DNA of 64,000 bases. Source: Planctomycetota bacterium (lineage in GTDB: Bacteria; Planctomycetota; Planctomycetia; Planctomycetales; Planctomycetaceae). The stretch covers positions 1 through 64,000 of the forward strand of contig JAFEBS010000003.1 of assembly GCA_018242525.1 (NCBI GenBank), written 5' to 3'. Under the pieces are notes generated by a model, which did no database searches, had not been told where the DNA came from, and was given only the letters and a program-made list of their open reading frames with translations. Below are positions 19,790-28,843 of this stretch, piece after piece. The translations under genes and the position numbers were made by a program. Numbering within the stretch: the stretch's first letter is position 1; each line of letters starts with the position of its first letter.

Positions 19790-22276
19790 ATGCTGCGAAC
19801 TGGTGTGGGGTTCCTGATTGCTTCGGTCTATGGGTCTGCCAGGCGGTTGACGGCCACTGTGCCATTACCACTCGCTCTGGCACTCGTCCTGCTGACAACC
19901 GCGTCAGCAGCCTTCGCAGGCGAAGCAGACCTGGCGATCCCCGACTTGCACGAGGGGAAATTCTCCTTCGGCGGCACACTGATCTCCGGTTGGAATTTGC
20001 TTTTCTACGGTGCCTTTGTGATTACCGGCACCTTGGGGATCAGTCTCTATCTGAAGAATCAGGTTCAACGACTGCCCGCACACAAGTCGATGCTCGACGT
20101 CGCAGAAATCATTTTCCAAACCTGCAAAACTTATCTGATTCAACAGGGAAAGTTTCTGCTGATGCTGTTTGCGATGATCGGCGCAGCGATGACGTATTAC
20201 TTCCTTGTCCTGGAACAAAAGAGCTTCGCCACAGTCGTGCAGGTCCTGCTGTTCTCCGTGGTCGGCATGGGCGGTTCCTACTGGGTGGCCTATTACGGCA
20301 TTCGCGTCAACACGTACGCGAACGCACGTACTGCATTTGCGTCATTACGCGGCCAGCCGTGGGATGTCGTTAATATTCCGTTGCAGGCGGGGATGTCGAT
20401 CGGCCTGTTCCTGATCTCACTGGAACTGGTGATGATGGTCATCATCCTGTTGTTTGTTCCTCGGGAAATCGTCGGGATTTGCTTTCTGGGCTTCGCAATT
20501 GGCGAATCGCTCGGAGCATCCGCGCTGCGCATCGCCGGCGGGATTTTTACAAAGATCGCGGACATTGGTTCGGACCTGATGAAGATCGTCTTCAATGTGA
20601 AGGAAGACGATCCGCGCAATCCCGGCGTGATTGCCGACTGCACCGGCGACAACGCCGGTGATTCGGTTGGCCCAACGGCGGACGGTTTTGAAACCTACGG
20701 GGTCACTGGCGTGGCGTTGATCAGCTTCATCACGCTGGCCGTGAAGGATACCGACCTGCAGGCAAAGCTGATCGTCTGGATCTTCGCCATGCGATTCCTG
20801 ATGGACTTCATGTCCGGGGTGTCGTACTTCCTGAATCAGGCCATTTCCAAGGCGAAGTATTCGGGCCTGAAGGAATTTGACTTTGAAGAACCACTGACGC
20901 GTCTGATCTGGATCGCCTCGATACTGTGTATTTCCACGTCGTACCTCATGAGCTGGCTGCTGTTGAGCAATCTGGGCGTCGGCGGAACCGCCATGCCGCA
21001 CCTTTGGTGGCAACTCGCCTCGATCATCAGCCTGGGAACACTCGCCGCCGTGTTGATCCCGGAATTCACCAAGGTCTTTACCAGTTCCCATTCGAAACAT
21101 GTTCACGAAATCGTCACTGCGTCGCGCGAAGGGGGGGCCTCGCTGACAATTCTGTCGGGGTTGGTCGCCGGGAATTTCAGCGCGTTCTGGATGGGGATGC
21201 TGATCGCCGGTCTGATGGGGGGAGCCTTCTTCGTCAGCACACTGGGCCTGGGTGCTGTGATGGGAACACATGCCTCGATTTTCGCGTTCGGTCTGGTCGC
21301 CTTCGGATTCCTGTGCATGGGACCAGTCACCATTGCAGTGGACAGCTATGGGCCCGTGACCGACAACGCCCAATCCGTGTTCGAACTCGCTCAGACCGAG
21401 CACATTCCCGGAATTCGCGACGAAATCAAGCGGGATTTTGGCTTTGATCCCGACTTCGAGTTGGGCAAGCATTACCTGGAAGCGAACGATTCTGCGGGCA
21501 ACACGTTTAAAGCCACCGCCAAACCGGTGCTGATCGGGACAGCGGTCGTCGGCGCAACGACGATGATTTTCTCGATTATCCTGCTGCTGGACAAGGCGGG
21601 CCTGCTGAGCCTGAGCCTGACCGACGCACCCGTTTTGCTGGGCTTCATCTGCGGCGGGGCGGTGATCTTCTGGTTTTCCGGGGCATCGATGCAGGCCGTG
21701 ACCACGGGCGCCTATCGCGCTGTTGAGTACATCAAACAAAACATGCGACTCGACAAGACCGAAGCGGATATTGAAGATTCCAAAACCGTTGTCAGGATCT
21801 GTACGGAATACGCTCAGGCCGGCATGTGGAACATCTTTATCGCCTTGATGACCATCACCCTGGCGTTTGCCTTCTTCGACCCCAACTTCTTCGTCGCCTA
21901 CCTGATTTCCATCGCCGTCTTCGGGCTGTTCCAGGCGATCTACATGGCCAACGGGGGTGGGGCCTGGGACAACGCCAAGAAGCTGGTGGAAGTCGATCTG
22001 CGTGAAAAGGGCACTCCATTGCATGCTGCCACGGTGATTGGTGACACCGTCGGTGACCCGTTCAAGGACACAACCTCGGTGGCGCTGAATCCGATCATCA
22101 AGTTTTCGACGCTGTTCGGCATGCTGGCGGTGGAAATCGCCGTCAAGATGAAGCACGAAGCGGGCAAGGGATTCGACTCCACTCCATACTTCGGTGCGGC
22201 CATGCTGCTGGTAGCACTGGTTTTCGTCTGGCGGTCGTTCTACGCCATGCGGATTCCCGAACGAACGGCAACGTAA
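19790..22276 (+). CDS. hppA: Membrane-bound ion-pumping pyrophosphatase, divergent
   Basis: An 828-residue protein with about 16 membrane segments and an N-terminal signal-like helix ending near ASAAFAGEA. It should hydrolyse pyrophosphate and pump H+ and/or Na+. Conserved blocks are EDDPRNPGVIADCTGDNAGD, YGPVTDNAQ, GGAWDNAKK and GDTVGDPFKDT. K574 in AGNTFKAT matches the lysine of K+-independent enzymes. The signature DX7KXE is changed: the segment reads ADIGSDLMKIVFNVKEDD, one residue short and without the Glu. DNAGG is DNAQS. A loop insertion of roughly 20-30 residues lies before the AGNTFKA block. A strong terminator follows, so the gene is probably monocistronic. Confidence 0.9.
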   Translation: MLRTGVGFLIASVYGSARRLTATVPLPLALALVLLTTASAAFAGEADLAIPDLHEGKFSFGGTLISGWNLLFYGAFVITGTLGISLYLKNQVQRLPAHKSMLDVAEIIFQTCKTYLIQQGKFLLMLFAMIGAAMTYYFLVLEQKSFATVVQVLLFSVVGMGGSYWVAYYGIRVNTYANARTAFASLRGQPWDVVNIPLQAGMSIGLFLISLELVMMVIILLFVPREIVGICFLGFAIGESLGASALRIAGGIFTKIADIGSDLMKIVFNVKEDDPRNPGVIADCTGDNAGDSVGPTADGFETYGVTGVALISFITLAVKDTDLQAKLIVWIFAMRFLMDFMSGVSYFLNQAISKAKYSGLKEFDFEEPLTRLIWIASILCISTSYLMSWLLLSNLGVGGTAMPHLWWQLASIISLGTLAAVLIPEFTKVFTSSHSKHVHEIVTASREGGASLTILSGLVAGNFSAFWMGMLIAGLMGGAFFVSTLGLGAVMGTHASIFAFGLVAFGFLCMGPVTIAVDSYGPVTDNAQSVFELAQTEHIPGIRDEIKRDFGFDPDFELGKHYLEANDSAGNTFKATAKPVLIGTAVVGATTMIFSIILLLDKAGLLSLSLTDAPVLLGFICGGAVIFWFSGASMQAVTTGAYRAVEYIKQNMRLDKTEADIEDSKTVVRICTEYAQAGMWNIFIALMTITLAFAFFDPNFFVAYLISIAVFGLFQAIYMANGGGAWDNAKKLVEVDLREKGTPLHAATVIGDTVGDPFKDTTSVALNPIIKFSTLFGMLAVEIAVKMKHEAGKGFDSTPYFGAAMLLVALVFVWRSFYAMRIPERTAT

Positions 22277-22304
22277 TCCCGGAAATCATGGCGAGAACGA
22301 CTCA

Positions 22305-22337
22305 AGAGCTGGAGGATGATTCCTCCAGCTCTTTTTT
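22305..22337 (+). terminator. Intrinsic terminator of the pyrophosphatase gene
   Basis: AGAGCTGGAGGA (22305-22316), loop TGAT, then TCCTCCAGCTCT (22321-22332) form a perfect 12-bp stem running straight into six Ts. It lies 28 bases beyond the hppA stop. This is the clearest Rho-independent terminator in the window. Confidence 0.93.
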
Positions 22338-22489
22338 ATCGCCAGATGCCATGCTTCTAATGACGTTTCTCCCCCGGCTTTCGATCCAGAAATTGCGATA
22401 AACCGTTGTTGATATCTGACGGCGATGGACGATATGCTGAAGCCCGCTCAGCAGCTGGACTTTGGCACTTCGCAGAAACAGGAAATTCG

Positions 22490-23872
22490 ATGTTCAGGGT
22501 CACTGGAGAATCGGGAACGGACTGCGAGGGGTGGTCGCGCCGGAATTTTGTCCAGGCCGGGGTCCTGGGACTGGGCGGACTGTCGCTGCCAAGGTTTCTG
22601 GCAGGACAGGCACAGGCCGCCACCGGTTCCGGACCGATTCGCCCTGGAGCGGAAGGAACCAGCGTCATCCTGCTTTGGATGAGCGGCGGGCCGGGACACC
22701 ATGAGACGTGGGATCCCAAGCCCAAGGCGGTCGATCAATATCGGGGCCCGTTCGGAGCGATCCCGACCGGTGTACCCGGAGTGCTGTTCAGCGACAGACT
22801 TCCCAAGTCGGCTCAAGTCATGGACAAACTGGCGATTGTGCGCAGTGTCCGACATGGCAGCGGTGACCACACCAAGGGAAACCACTGGATGTTGACCGGG
22901 TTTGAAGGTCCCGATTTCAACAAGCCCGACAACGAAATCCAGCGACGTCCGTCCATCGGATCCGCCGTGTCACGTTTACGGGGCCCGAATGCCTCGGGCA
23001 TGCCCGCCTACGCGGCCGCACCGCATTTACGCGGCGGAACAGACAACCTGTTCCATTACGCCACCTACCTGGGCGGTGCCGCGAATCCGTTCGTTGTGAA
23101 TTCAGATCCGAATTCGGAGAAGTACCGGGTCCGGGATCTGACCCTGTCGGGTGGCCTGACGTTCGATCGGCTGCGGGATCGCCAGTCGCTGTTGACGGCC
23201 ATGGACAACCAGTTGCGCCAGGTGGAGCCGAACATGCGCGACATGGATTCCCATTACCACGCGGCGTTCGATCTGTTGACCAGTTCGCGCGTCCGGGAAG
23301 CCTTTGATATTTCCGCCGAGTCCGCAGCCGTTCGCGATTCTTATGGCCGGCATGAATTCGGCCAGAGTGCGCTGCTGGCACGACGACTGGTGGAGCGGGG
23401 TGTCACGTTTGTCACAGTGAACACTCAACCCTGGGATCATCACGGCACCGCGAACCGTTACGCCACGGCAGAAGGAGCAAAGCTGCTGCTGCCCCCGTTT
23501 GACTGCGCCCTGGCGGCTCTGGTGCGCGATCTGGTCGATCGCGGCCTGTACGAGAAGACCATGATCGTGGCGATGGGTGAATTCGGTCGCACCCCACGCA
23601 TGAACGATGCCGCCGGTCGCGACCATTGGGGCCACACCTTCAGCGTGTTGATGGGTGGCGGAAAATTGCAGCAGGGCATCGTCGTGGGAGCCTCAGACGG
23701 GCAGGGGGCCTATGTCGCCGAACGCCCACTGTCACCGGAAGACATCGCGGCCACGGTGTACCATCATCTGGGCATCGACGGCCGTGCCGTCGCGTTCCCG
23801 GATCGTGCTGGTCGCCCGTTGTATCTTGTCGAAAACGGCGAACCGATTCGCGAATTGGTTGGCTCGACCTGA
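22490..23872 (+). CDS. DUF1501 family protein with Tat signal
   Basis: A 460-residue protein of the DUF1501 family, abundant in planctomycetes and related to sulfatase/alkaline-phosphatase-like folds. The N-terminus carries a twin-arginine motif, SRRNFVQAG, followed by a hydrophobic stretch and an Ala-rich cleavage region, so folded export is expected. Family blocks seen are LLWMSGGPGHHETWDPKP, GSGDHTKGNHWMLTG, TVNTQPWDHHG and GEFGRTPRMN. The catalytic role of the family is unproven. ATG 22490 has AGGAAA just upstream and places the Tat motif about 15 residues in. Usually DUF1501 genes pair with DUF1549/DUF1553 cytochrome-like genes; none is adjacent here. Confidence 0.88.
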   Translation: MFRVTGESGTDCEGWSRRNFVQAGVLGLGGLSLPRFLAGQAQAATGSGPIRPGAEGTSVILLWMSGGPGHHETWDPKPKAVDQYRGPFGAIPTGVPGVLFSDRLPKSAQVMDKLAIVRSVRHGSGDHTKGNHWMLTGFEGPDFNKPDNEIQRRPSIGSAVSRLRGPNASGMPAYAAAPHLRGGTDNLFHYATYLGGAANPFVVNSDPNSEKYRVRDLTLSGGLTFDRLRDRQSLLTAMDNQLRQVEPNMRDMDSHYHAAFDLLTSSRVREAFDISAESAAVRDSYGRHEFGQSALLARRLVERGVTFVTVNTQPWDHHGTANRYATAEGAKLLLPPFDCALAALVRDLVDRGLYEKTMIVAMGEFGRTPRMNDAAGRDHWGHTFSVLMGGGKLQQGIVVGASDGQGAYVAERPLSPEDIAATVYHHLGIDGRAVAFPDRAGRPLYLVENGEPIRELVGST

Positions 23873-23927
23873 CGCCAATCGGGTCAGACTCAAAATCGGG
23901 CCTTTGCAGTCCCCTCTTATCTCGGCC

Positions 23928-24213
23928 CTAGTTCCCACAGTTCGGCGGTTTGTCGCCAAGCCTGATGGGAGTTCCCGGTGAAACCAATTTGAAGAGGTCC
24001 TTGCCAAGGACCTGGTAGTGGATCAGCAGCGACTTTGAGATGCCGGGGTTGGGGTCCGGGAACTCAGACAGGATCCTGGCTTGTTCTTCAGGGGTCAGTG
24101 TCAGTTCATGTTCGTTGGCAAATCTACGGAACCCGCGGGTGACTTCCTGCCAGGTTGAAGTCTGATAGATGCCAGATCCACGCCGGACTTCTAACAGTTT
24201 GAATTCCCGCGAA
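23928..24213 (-). other. Displaced C-terminal segment of the adjacent anchored protein (frameshift)
   Basis: About 90 codons in the frame next to the main gene read like genuine protein: REFKLLEVRRGSG followed by QTSTWQEVTRGFRRFANEHE and TLTPEEQARILSEFPDPNPG. By contrast, the main frame after the same point becomes a short unconvincing tail. The switch lies near 24205-24213, where the coding strand reads TTCGCGGGAATTC. Either one indel broke the gene or the assembly carries an error; a programmed shift is less likely because no slippery heptamer is evident. Confidence 0.55.
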
Positions 24214-26388
24214 GGTGTATTCGAAGACGGGGGCCCGGCCGTCGACGACGATGCCGCGATTCTCGCCGACGACTTGTGATTCTTCGACGTCGTCCAACTT
24301 GTATCGTAAATAGAGGTGTCGCGGCCCTCCTTGATTGCCGCCGGGCAGTGTGGTATCGACCGCAATTGCCAGCAACCCGGAACGTGTCGCCGCAGTAATT
24401 GCAGGGGTCAAATCCAGTAACTGACCATTCACATGGTGCTTCGCTTCTTGAATGATGAGGCGCCTGGAGCCCTTGGGTTTGGGCAGCTTGTCAAATTCCG
24501 CATTCGCTTCCGCCAGATCTTTTGTGGTGAGCGGTCCACCGCGTCCGGCCCAACGGGTCAGGACATGCACCATCCAAAACCCACAAGGCTCTCCAAAACC
24601 CGGCTCGACGCTCGTATAGGTGACTCGGCCAGCACCATGTCGTAGCGTGGCAATTGTTGGTTCATTTTCCAGCGACCCGATGCCACGGCGCATCAGGATT
24701 TTATGGGGAACTTCGACTCTGAAATTGCCGGATTGCTTCAAGTAGGTTCCTTCGGGAACCAGTGATTCAACACCGTTGAAGAGAATCTCTGTGGCACCGG
24801 GGACGGCCCTGTACTCGTTCGTATGATAGTAGCTTGCGTGAATTCCAAATGGCCGAAGGTGCTCCATGTGATTGCCATTCCAGGAATTGAAGACCAGCAG
24901 ATGTCCTCCCGCTGAAACGAAGTCGATGATCGATTGAAATGCGGCTGGAGCTTTGCGACTCTCCTCGCGCGCCCAATACTCCATGACATTTGTTCCCGTC
25001 ACGATCAACGAGTACTCCTTGTAATCGAATCCCGGTCCCGGAAAATCGGCCACCAGATCAAACGGAAGCCTGGCAGCCCGGCACCCGTCCATCGCAGCGT
25101 CCCGTTCTTCGGGACTGGGAGGAATGATCAGCAGCGCCTTTGCATTTGGCGTCCGCTTTTGCAGCCAGGCCATCTCGGGCTGATCGGGTGTCGGTGTCCC
25201 GGGAGGTGCCAATGCTGGCCCCAGTTCAAGCGTGAATAACTTGAGTGATTCCGAAATCCCCAACGACAGCCTTTTCCGATCCGGCAACGCCCACGGATCG
25301 TGAGGGGAAAGCCGCTGGAAATCTCCCTGCCAATCAAACACGGTCTGGCCGTCAATATCCAATCGAACGCGATTCCTGGTGACCGTGCAGTCGATGCGGG
25401 CGGGAACACCCGGCTTGATCAGCGGTTGGAGCTTCGAGGTTGCGTTCTGGTCCCAGCCTTTGCCATCGATCAATTCGAGTCCCACACCGGGGGGTTCGAA
25501 CCAGATCTGCGAACTGGTGGCCCCTGTCACCAGCCCTACGACCAATCCGTAGTGTTCTTCTTTTCCCAGTTCGACAGTCATCGACAACGTGTATTCATCG
25601 GGTGCAGCAGTGGGAAGATAGTAAAACTTTCGGCCGTAGTATTCGCGATGAACATCACTTCCCAGATCCAGCCTGGAAAGCAAATCAACCTTCTGCTCCA
25701 GCCGCGCCACCTTCGATTCCTGCGACTTGAGATTAACCTCGGGTCTGGCCGCCGTCGCGGATTCACCGGTTTCTGGAACCGATTCCACTGGACTCGTCGA
25801 ATTCATCGCGTCTTCTGAAGTCGTGTGTTTCTGAGTTGCCGTCGGCGCGCCAGCAGGTGTGGACGGAGTGACCTCAGTCACGGGAACCTGCTCGCCTGTT
25901 TCGGCTGTGGTCCGACCACGACCGCTCATTAAGAACACAGCCACGACCAGGCACCCCAGGACAGCGATTCCACCGCCGATTACGAGCCGGAACCTTTCAC
26001 TGTGCGCTTTGGGCGGCACCTTTTTCCGCCGTGATCTCGACGGGATCTCTGGACCGACGTCCACGCTTGAAAAATACTGTGACACCGACGACGGTTCTGG
26101 TTCGGGATTCGCGGCCACCAGTTCCTTGCGCAGCTTCTCGTCATAAGCCGCCTTCGCCGATTCCTTCAATAGACAGAGGCGGGCCACCGATAGTTCGTTC
26201 AAGATTCTCGCCGCGTCGGCCGCATGCTCACCCGATTGGTAATGCCTGACAAAGCCCATCAGTCGATCTGCCGCCCCTTCGATCACATCCAGATCGCTTT
26301 CGAACAGCTCGATACTTAACAACCGATAGTAATTCGGAGGTTGATCCTTGGGCAGTATCCCCAGCCATTTGCGATACGGGTCAAACAT
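24124..26388 (-). CDS. Large anchored protein with planctomycete DnaJ-like N-terminus, likely frameshifted at its end
   Basis: 754 residues as read. Residues 1-90 (MFDPYRKWLGILPKDQPPNY, then LNELSVARLCLLKESAKAAYDEKLR) match a DnaJ-like module common at the N-terminus of planctomycete membrane proteins. A single membrane helix lies near residues 135-157 (LVIGGGIAVLGCLVVAVFLM), then a Thr/Pro/Glu-rich linker. A beta-rich, laminin-G or 3-keto-disaccharide-hydrolase-like domain spans about 240-380, and an alpha/beta domain follows. Function unknown; the large part should lie outside the cytoplasm. The frame opens 38 codons earlier, but ATG 26386-26388 matches the module start. The last approx. 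30 residues appear to be out of frame (see the segment at 23928-24213). Confidence 0.7.
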   Translation of the reverse strand: MFDPYRKWLGILPKDQPPNYYRLLSIELFESDLDVIEGAADRLMGFVRHYQSGEHAADAARILNELSVARLCLLKESAKAAYDEKLRKELVAANPEPEPSSVSQYFSSVDVGPEIPSRSRRKKVPPKAHSERFRLVIGGGIAVLGCLVVAVFLMSGRGRTTAETGEQVPVTEVTPSTPAGAPTATQKHTTSEDAMNSTSPVESVPETGESATAARPEVNLKSQESKVARLEQKVDLLSRLDLGSDVHREYYGRKFYYLPTAAPDEYTLSMTVELGKEEHYGLVVGLVTGATSSQIWFEPPGVGLELIDGKGWDQNATSKLQPLIKPGVPARIDCTVTRNRVRLDIDGQTVFDWQGDFQRLSPHDPWALPDRKRLSLGISESLKLFTLELGPALAPPGTPTPDQPEMAWLQKRTPNAKALLIIPPSPEERDAAMDGCRAARLPFDLVADFPGPGFDYKEYSLIVTGTNVMEYWAREESRKAPAAFQSIIDFVSAGGHLLVFNSWNGNHMEHLRPFGIHASYYHTNEYRAVPGATEILFNGVESLVPEGTYLKQSGNFRVEVPHKILMRRGIGSLENEPTIATLRHGAGRVTYTSVEPGFGEPCGFWMVHVLTRWAGRGGPLTTKDLAEANAEFDKLPKPKGSRRLIIQEAKHHVNGQLLDLTPAITAATRSGLLAIAVDTTLPGGNQGGPRHLYLRYKLDDVEESQVVGENRGIVVDGRAPVFEYTFAGIQTVRSPAWIWHLSDFNLAGSHPRVP

Positions 26389-26410
26389 ATTGAGGCCGTG
26401 CCTACGTACA

Positions 26411-27913
26411 TCAGTACGACTTCGCGAAGACACCGACGGTGTCAGTGGGTTCACCCGTAAAGACACATGTCCCCGGCGTCCTGGGTTCGACCAGTGGCGC
26501 ACAGCGCACGGTCAGGCGATGCTGCTTGAGCCATTCGTACATTGCGGGCACATCGCAGAAATGAGCGTACGCGAAACCGCCGTTGTCCATTCCGTCTTCG
26601 GAGTCACCCAGGAATGACAGCAGTTCTTCGCGCGATTTCACCCGGACCGAGTTCGCCTTCAAAAAGCGTTCGGCCGTCTCGAACAATTCGCGCTGGATTG
26701 CCTGCAATTGAGTGCTGACGGTGGCGACCAGTTGCTCGATGGTCTGGCTTTCCTTGGCCAGCGTATTGCGGCGGATGACGGTGGCCGTCCCCGCTTCCAT
26801 TTCCTTCGGACCCACTTCGACCCGCAGCGGCACACCGTGCTTGACCTGGTACCAGGCCCGGTCACCAAAACGCAGATCGCGATCGTCGATCAGCACCCGC
26901 ACGGGGTCTCCTTCGTAACGCTGCTCCATCAACTGACTGCGAATCCGGTTTGCATAGGCGACGACCGTCGCTCGTTCTTCGTCGTTCTTGAAGATCGGAA
27001 CAATCGCAACATGCTTCGGTGCCAGCCGTGGCGGCAGGACGAGGCCGTTGTCATCACTGTGCGTCATGATTAACGCACCGATCAACCGGGTCGAAACGCC
27101 CCAGGACGTGGTCCAGGCGAACTTTTCCTGCGTGTCGCGATCCTGGAACTTGATCCCCTGGGCCTTGGCGAAGTTCTGGCCCAGGAAATGTGACGTCCCG
27201 GCCTGCAGAGCCTTGCGATCCTGCATCATGGCTTCGATGGAATATGTCGCCACCGCACCGGGGAACCGTTCGCCACTGGGCTTTTCCCCGCAGACCACAG
27301 GCATCGCCATGTAATCCCGCGCGAACCGCTCGTACGTCTTCAGCATCGTATGCGTCTCTTCACGCGCTTCTTCTTCGGTCGCGTGAGCGGTATGCCCTTC
27401 CTGCCAGAGGAATTCGGCAGTCCGCAGGAACACACGCGGACGCATTTCCCAGCGAACGACGTTGGCCCACTGATTGATCTTGATGGGCAAATCCCGGTAC
27501 GACTGCACCCACTTGGCATATGTCGCTCCGATAATCGTTTCACTGGTGGGACGAACGATCAAAGGCTCTTCCAGCAGTCCGTCGGGAACCAGTTTTCCCT
27601 CGGAATTCATGGTAAGCCGATGATGCGTGACGACCGCACACTCCTTGGCAAAGCCATCCACGTGTTCCGCTTCCGACTGCAGAAAACTCATCGGAATGAA
27701 CAGCGGAAAATAGGCGTTTTCGTGACCCGTTTCCTGAAACATTCCGTCCAGGACCCGATGAATGTTTTCCCACAGGGCGCACCCCCACGGCTTGATCACC
27801 ATGCATCCGCGAACCGGCGAGACCTCGGCCAGATCGGCCGCCTTGACAACTTGCTGATACCATTCAGCGTAATTTTCCTGACGGGTCGGTGTAATCGCGG
27901 TTTTCGGGGCCAT
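26411..27913 (-). CDS. proS: Prolyl-tRNA synthetase, archaeal/eukaryal-type short form
   Basis: A 500-residue class II synthetase that charges tRNA-Pro. Class II motifs are visible as RPTSETIIG (motif 2 entry), NQWANVVRWEMRPRVFLRTAEFLWQEGHT, and a motif-3-like GVSTRLIGALIMTHSDDNGLVLPPRLAP. The chain begins ENYAEWYQQVVKAADLAE and ends in AKSY, with no bacterial editing insertion between motifs 2 and 3; this is the archaeal/eukaryal (ProS type 3) layout. The open frame continues to 28261, but that extension crosses an intergenic hairpin repeat and is not conserved, so the ATG ending at 27913 is used. Confidence 0.93.
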   Translation of the reverse strand: MAPKTAITPTRQENYAEWYQQVVKAADLAEVSPVRGCMVIKPWGCALWENIHRVLDGMFQETGHENAYFPLFIPMSFLQSEAEHVDGFAKECAVVTHHRLTMNSEGKLVPDGLLEEPLIVRPTSETIIGATYAKWVQSYRDLPIKINQWANVVRWEMRPRVFLRTAEFLWQEGHTAHATEEEAREETHTMLKTYERFARDYMAMPVVCGEKPSGERFPGAVATYSIEAMMQDRKALQAGTSHFLGQNFAKAQGIKFQDRDTQEKFAWTTSWGVSTRLIGALIMTHSDDNGLVLPPRLAPKHVAIVPIFKNDEERATVVAYANRIRSQLMEQRYEGDPVRVLIDDRDLRFGDRAWYQVKHGVPLRVEVGPKEMEAGTATVIRRNTLAKESQTIEQLVATVSTQLQAIQRELFETAERFLKANSVRVKSREELLSFLGDSEDGMDNGGFAYAHFCDVPAMYEWLKQHRLTVRCAPLVEPRTPGTCVFTGEPTDTVGVFAKSY

Positions 27914-28067
27914 GTTCACTTCAATGGAAACGGGATTGGTCAGAACATCCTTGAACGCCAAGCCCCGGAAGGATAGCGGAAAGCCACAATTCATTTCAAC
28001 GCGACGTGCGGAACTGATTCGCAAACGGATGCCGCCGTTCATTGGTCGGCCAAGTCCGACAGATATG

Positions 28068-28152
28068 CACCACGAAGGGCACGAAGGTCCACGAAGGAAT
28101 ACAAGGAGATCTTGCTTTTTTCCCTTCGCGGATCTTCGTGCTCTTCGTGGTG
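28068..28152. repeat. CACGAAG-type inverted-repeat element
   Basis: The left arm (from 28068: CACCACGAAGGGCACGAAGG) and the right arm (ending 28152: GATCTTCGTGCTCTTCGTGG) are imperfect reverse complements with an AT-rich centre. Heptad repetition of CACGAAG inside each arm makes the arms partly self-repeating. It is the same family of element as 8736-8810. It lies upstream of proS, where open frames over it yield spurious basic proteins, and nothing else recognisable lies between it and the GntR promoter. Confidence 0.85.
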
Positions 28153-28358
28153 AATCTCCACCGCATCGTGGTGACTCTCTACCACTCTCAAAACGCGAGC
28201 GAGGGACCGATACATCACGCGCGGACTTCGGCTCAGACCAGTGTGATACTGATTTCCTCACTTCGCGAAATTCAAAGCTTGACTCAAAGTGTCCAATCCC
28301 GAAACGCCAAGCCGATCACCACCGGTACGGTCGTCCACACAATTCCCCCGGATTCTGC

Positions 28359-28386
28359 TTGACTCCTCTGCACACAATTGTATTAT
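28359..28386 (+). promoter_or_regulatory. Sigma-70-like promoter of the GntR-ABC operon
   Basis: TTGACT (28359-28364) and TATTAT (28381-28386) are separated by 16 bases, a good vegetative promoter fit. The GTG start of the regulator lies 57 bases downstream of the -10 hexamer. The -10 box is embedded in the palindrome listed next. Confidence 0.7.
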
Positions 28387-28399
28387 TGAATTAATACAA
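28378..28399. promoter_or_regulatory. Probable GntR operator
   Basis: TTGTATTA (28378-28385) and TAATACAA (28392-28399) form a perfect 8-bp inverted repeat around a 6-base spacer. The site covers the -10 hexamer, so binding would block RNA polymerase. YtrA-type GntR regulators bind inverted repeats of this kind in front of their own ABC operons; autoregulation is the natural inference. Confidence 0.7.
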
Positions 28400-28442
28400 A
28401 CGTGCAGCGCAGTCGCCTCGACTGTCCCGGGAGGATCGAAAC

Positions 28443-28838
28443 GTGTTGATCCATATTTCCACCAAAGACGGCGTGCCGATCTATCTGCAGGTCGTCAACC
28501 AGATCAAGTACCTCGTCGCCGCCGGACGCCTGACGGCCGGGGAAGAATTGCCGCCGATTCGCGGCCTGGCCGAGCAATTGCTGGTGAATCCCAACACCAT
28601 TGCCCGGGCTTACCGGGAACTGGAAGCCGCGGGAATTGTCGAAAAGCGGCGGACGGCGGGAACGTATGTTTCCGACCAGGGTTCGCCACTGGCCCGCCGC
28701 GAGCGTTTGAAAATCCTCACCGACCGCATTGACGCCCTGGTTGCCGAGGCGATGCAGATGAATGTTGATCTGAACGACGTCGTCAAACTGGTCCAGCAAC
28801 GTCATGCCGCACTGCAAATCACCGAGACCAAGGAGTAA
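28443..28838 (+). CDS. GntR family regulator, YtrA subfamily
   Basis: A 131-residue regulator: an N-terminal winged helix (residues 10-75: PIYLQVVNQIKYLVAAGRL, LPPIRGLAEQLLVNPNTIAR and GTYVSDQG) and a short helical C-terminal tail typical of the YtrA subgroup, which lacks a large ligand domain. GTG start. The gene leads an operon with an ABC ATPase (5 bases downstream) and a membrane protein. YtrA-type repressors commonly respond to envelope stress or cell-wall-active compounds. A palindrome over the promoter is its probable binding site. Confidence 0.9.
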   Translation: MLIHISTKDGVPIYLQVVNQIKYLVAAGRLTAGEELPPIRGLAEQLLVNPNTIARAYRELEAAGIVEKRRTAGTYVSDQGSPLARRERLKILTDRIDALVAEAMQMNVDLNDVVKLVQQRHAALQITETKE

Positions 28839-28843
28839 TTGCG

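Noticed and set aside
20417..22156. A 579-codon open frame on the minus strand
   Set aside because: It lies entirely antisense to hppA and its translation is His/Gln/Asp-rich shadow sequence with no motif.
28068..28152. Possible CRISPR-like repetition
   Set aside because: Units are 7-9 bases, form an inverted repeat, and have no regular spacers or cas genes.
27914..28261. N-terminal extension of proS
   Set aside because: The added residues cross the CACGAAG hairpin and do not resemble prolyl-tRNA synthetases.
28042..28394. Short proteins over the CACGAAG repeat
   Set aside because: Translations are typical artefacts of the repeat (HHEGHEGPRR-like) and have no start context.
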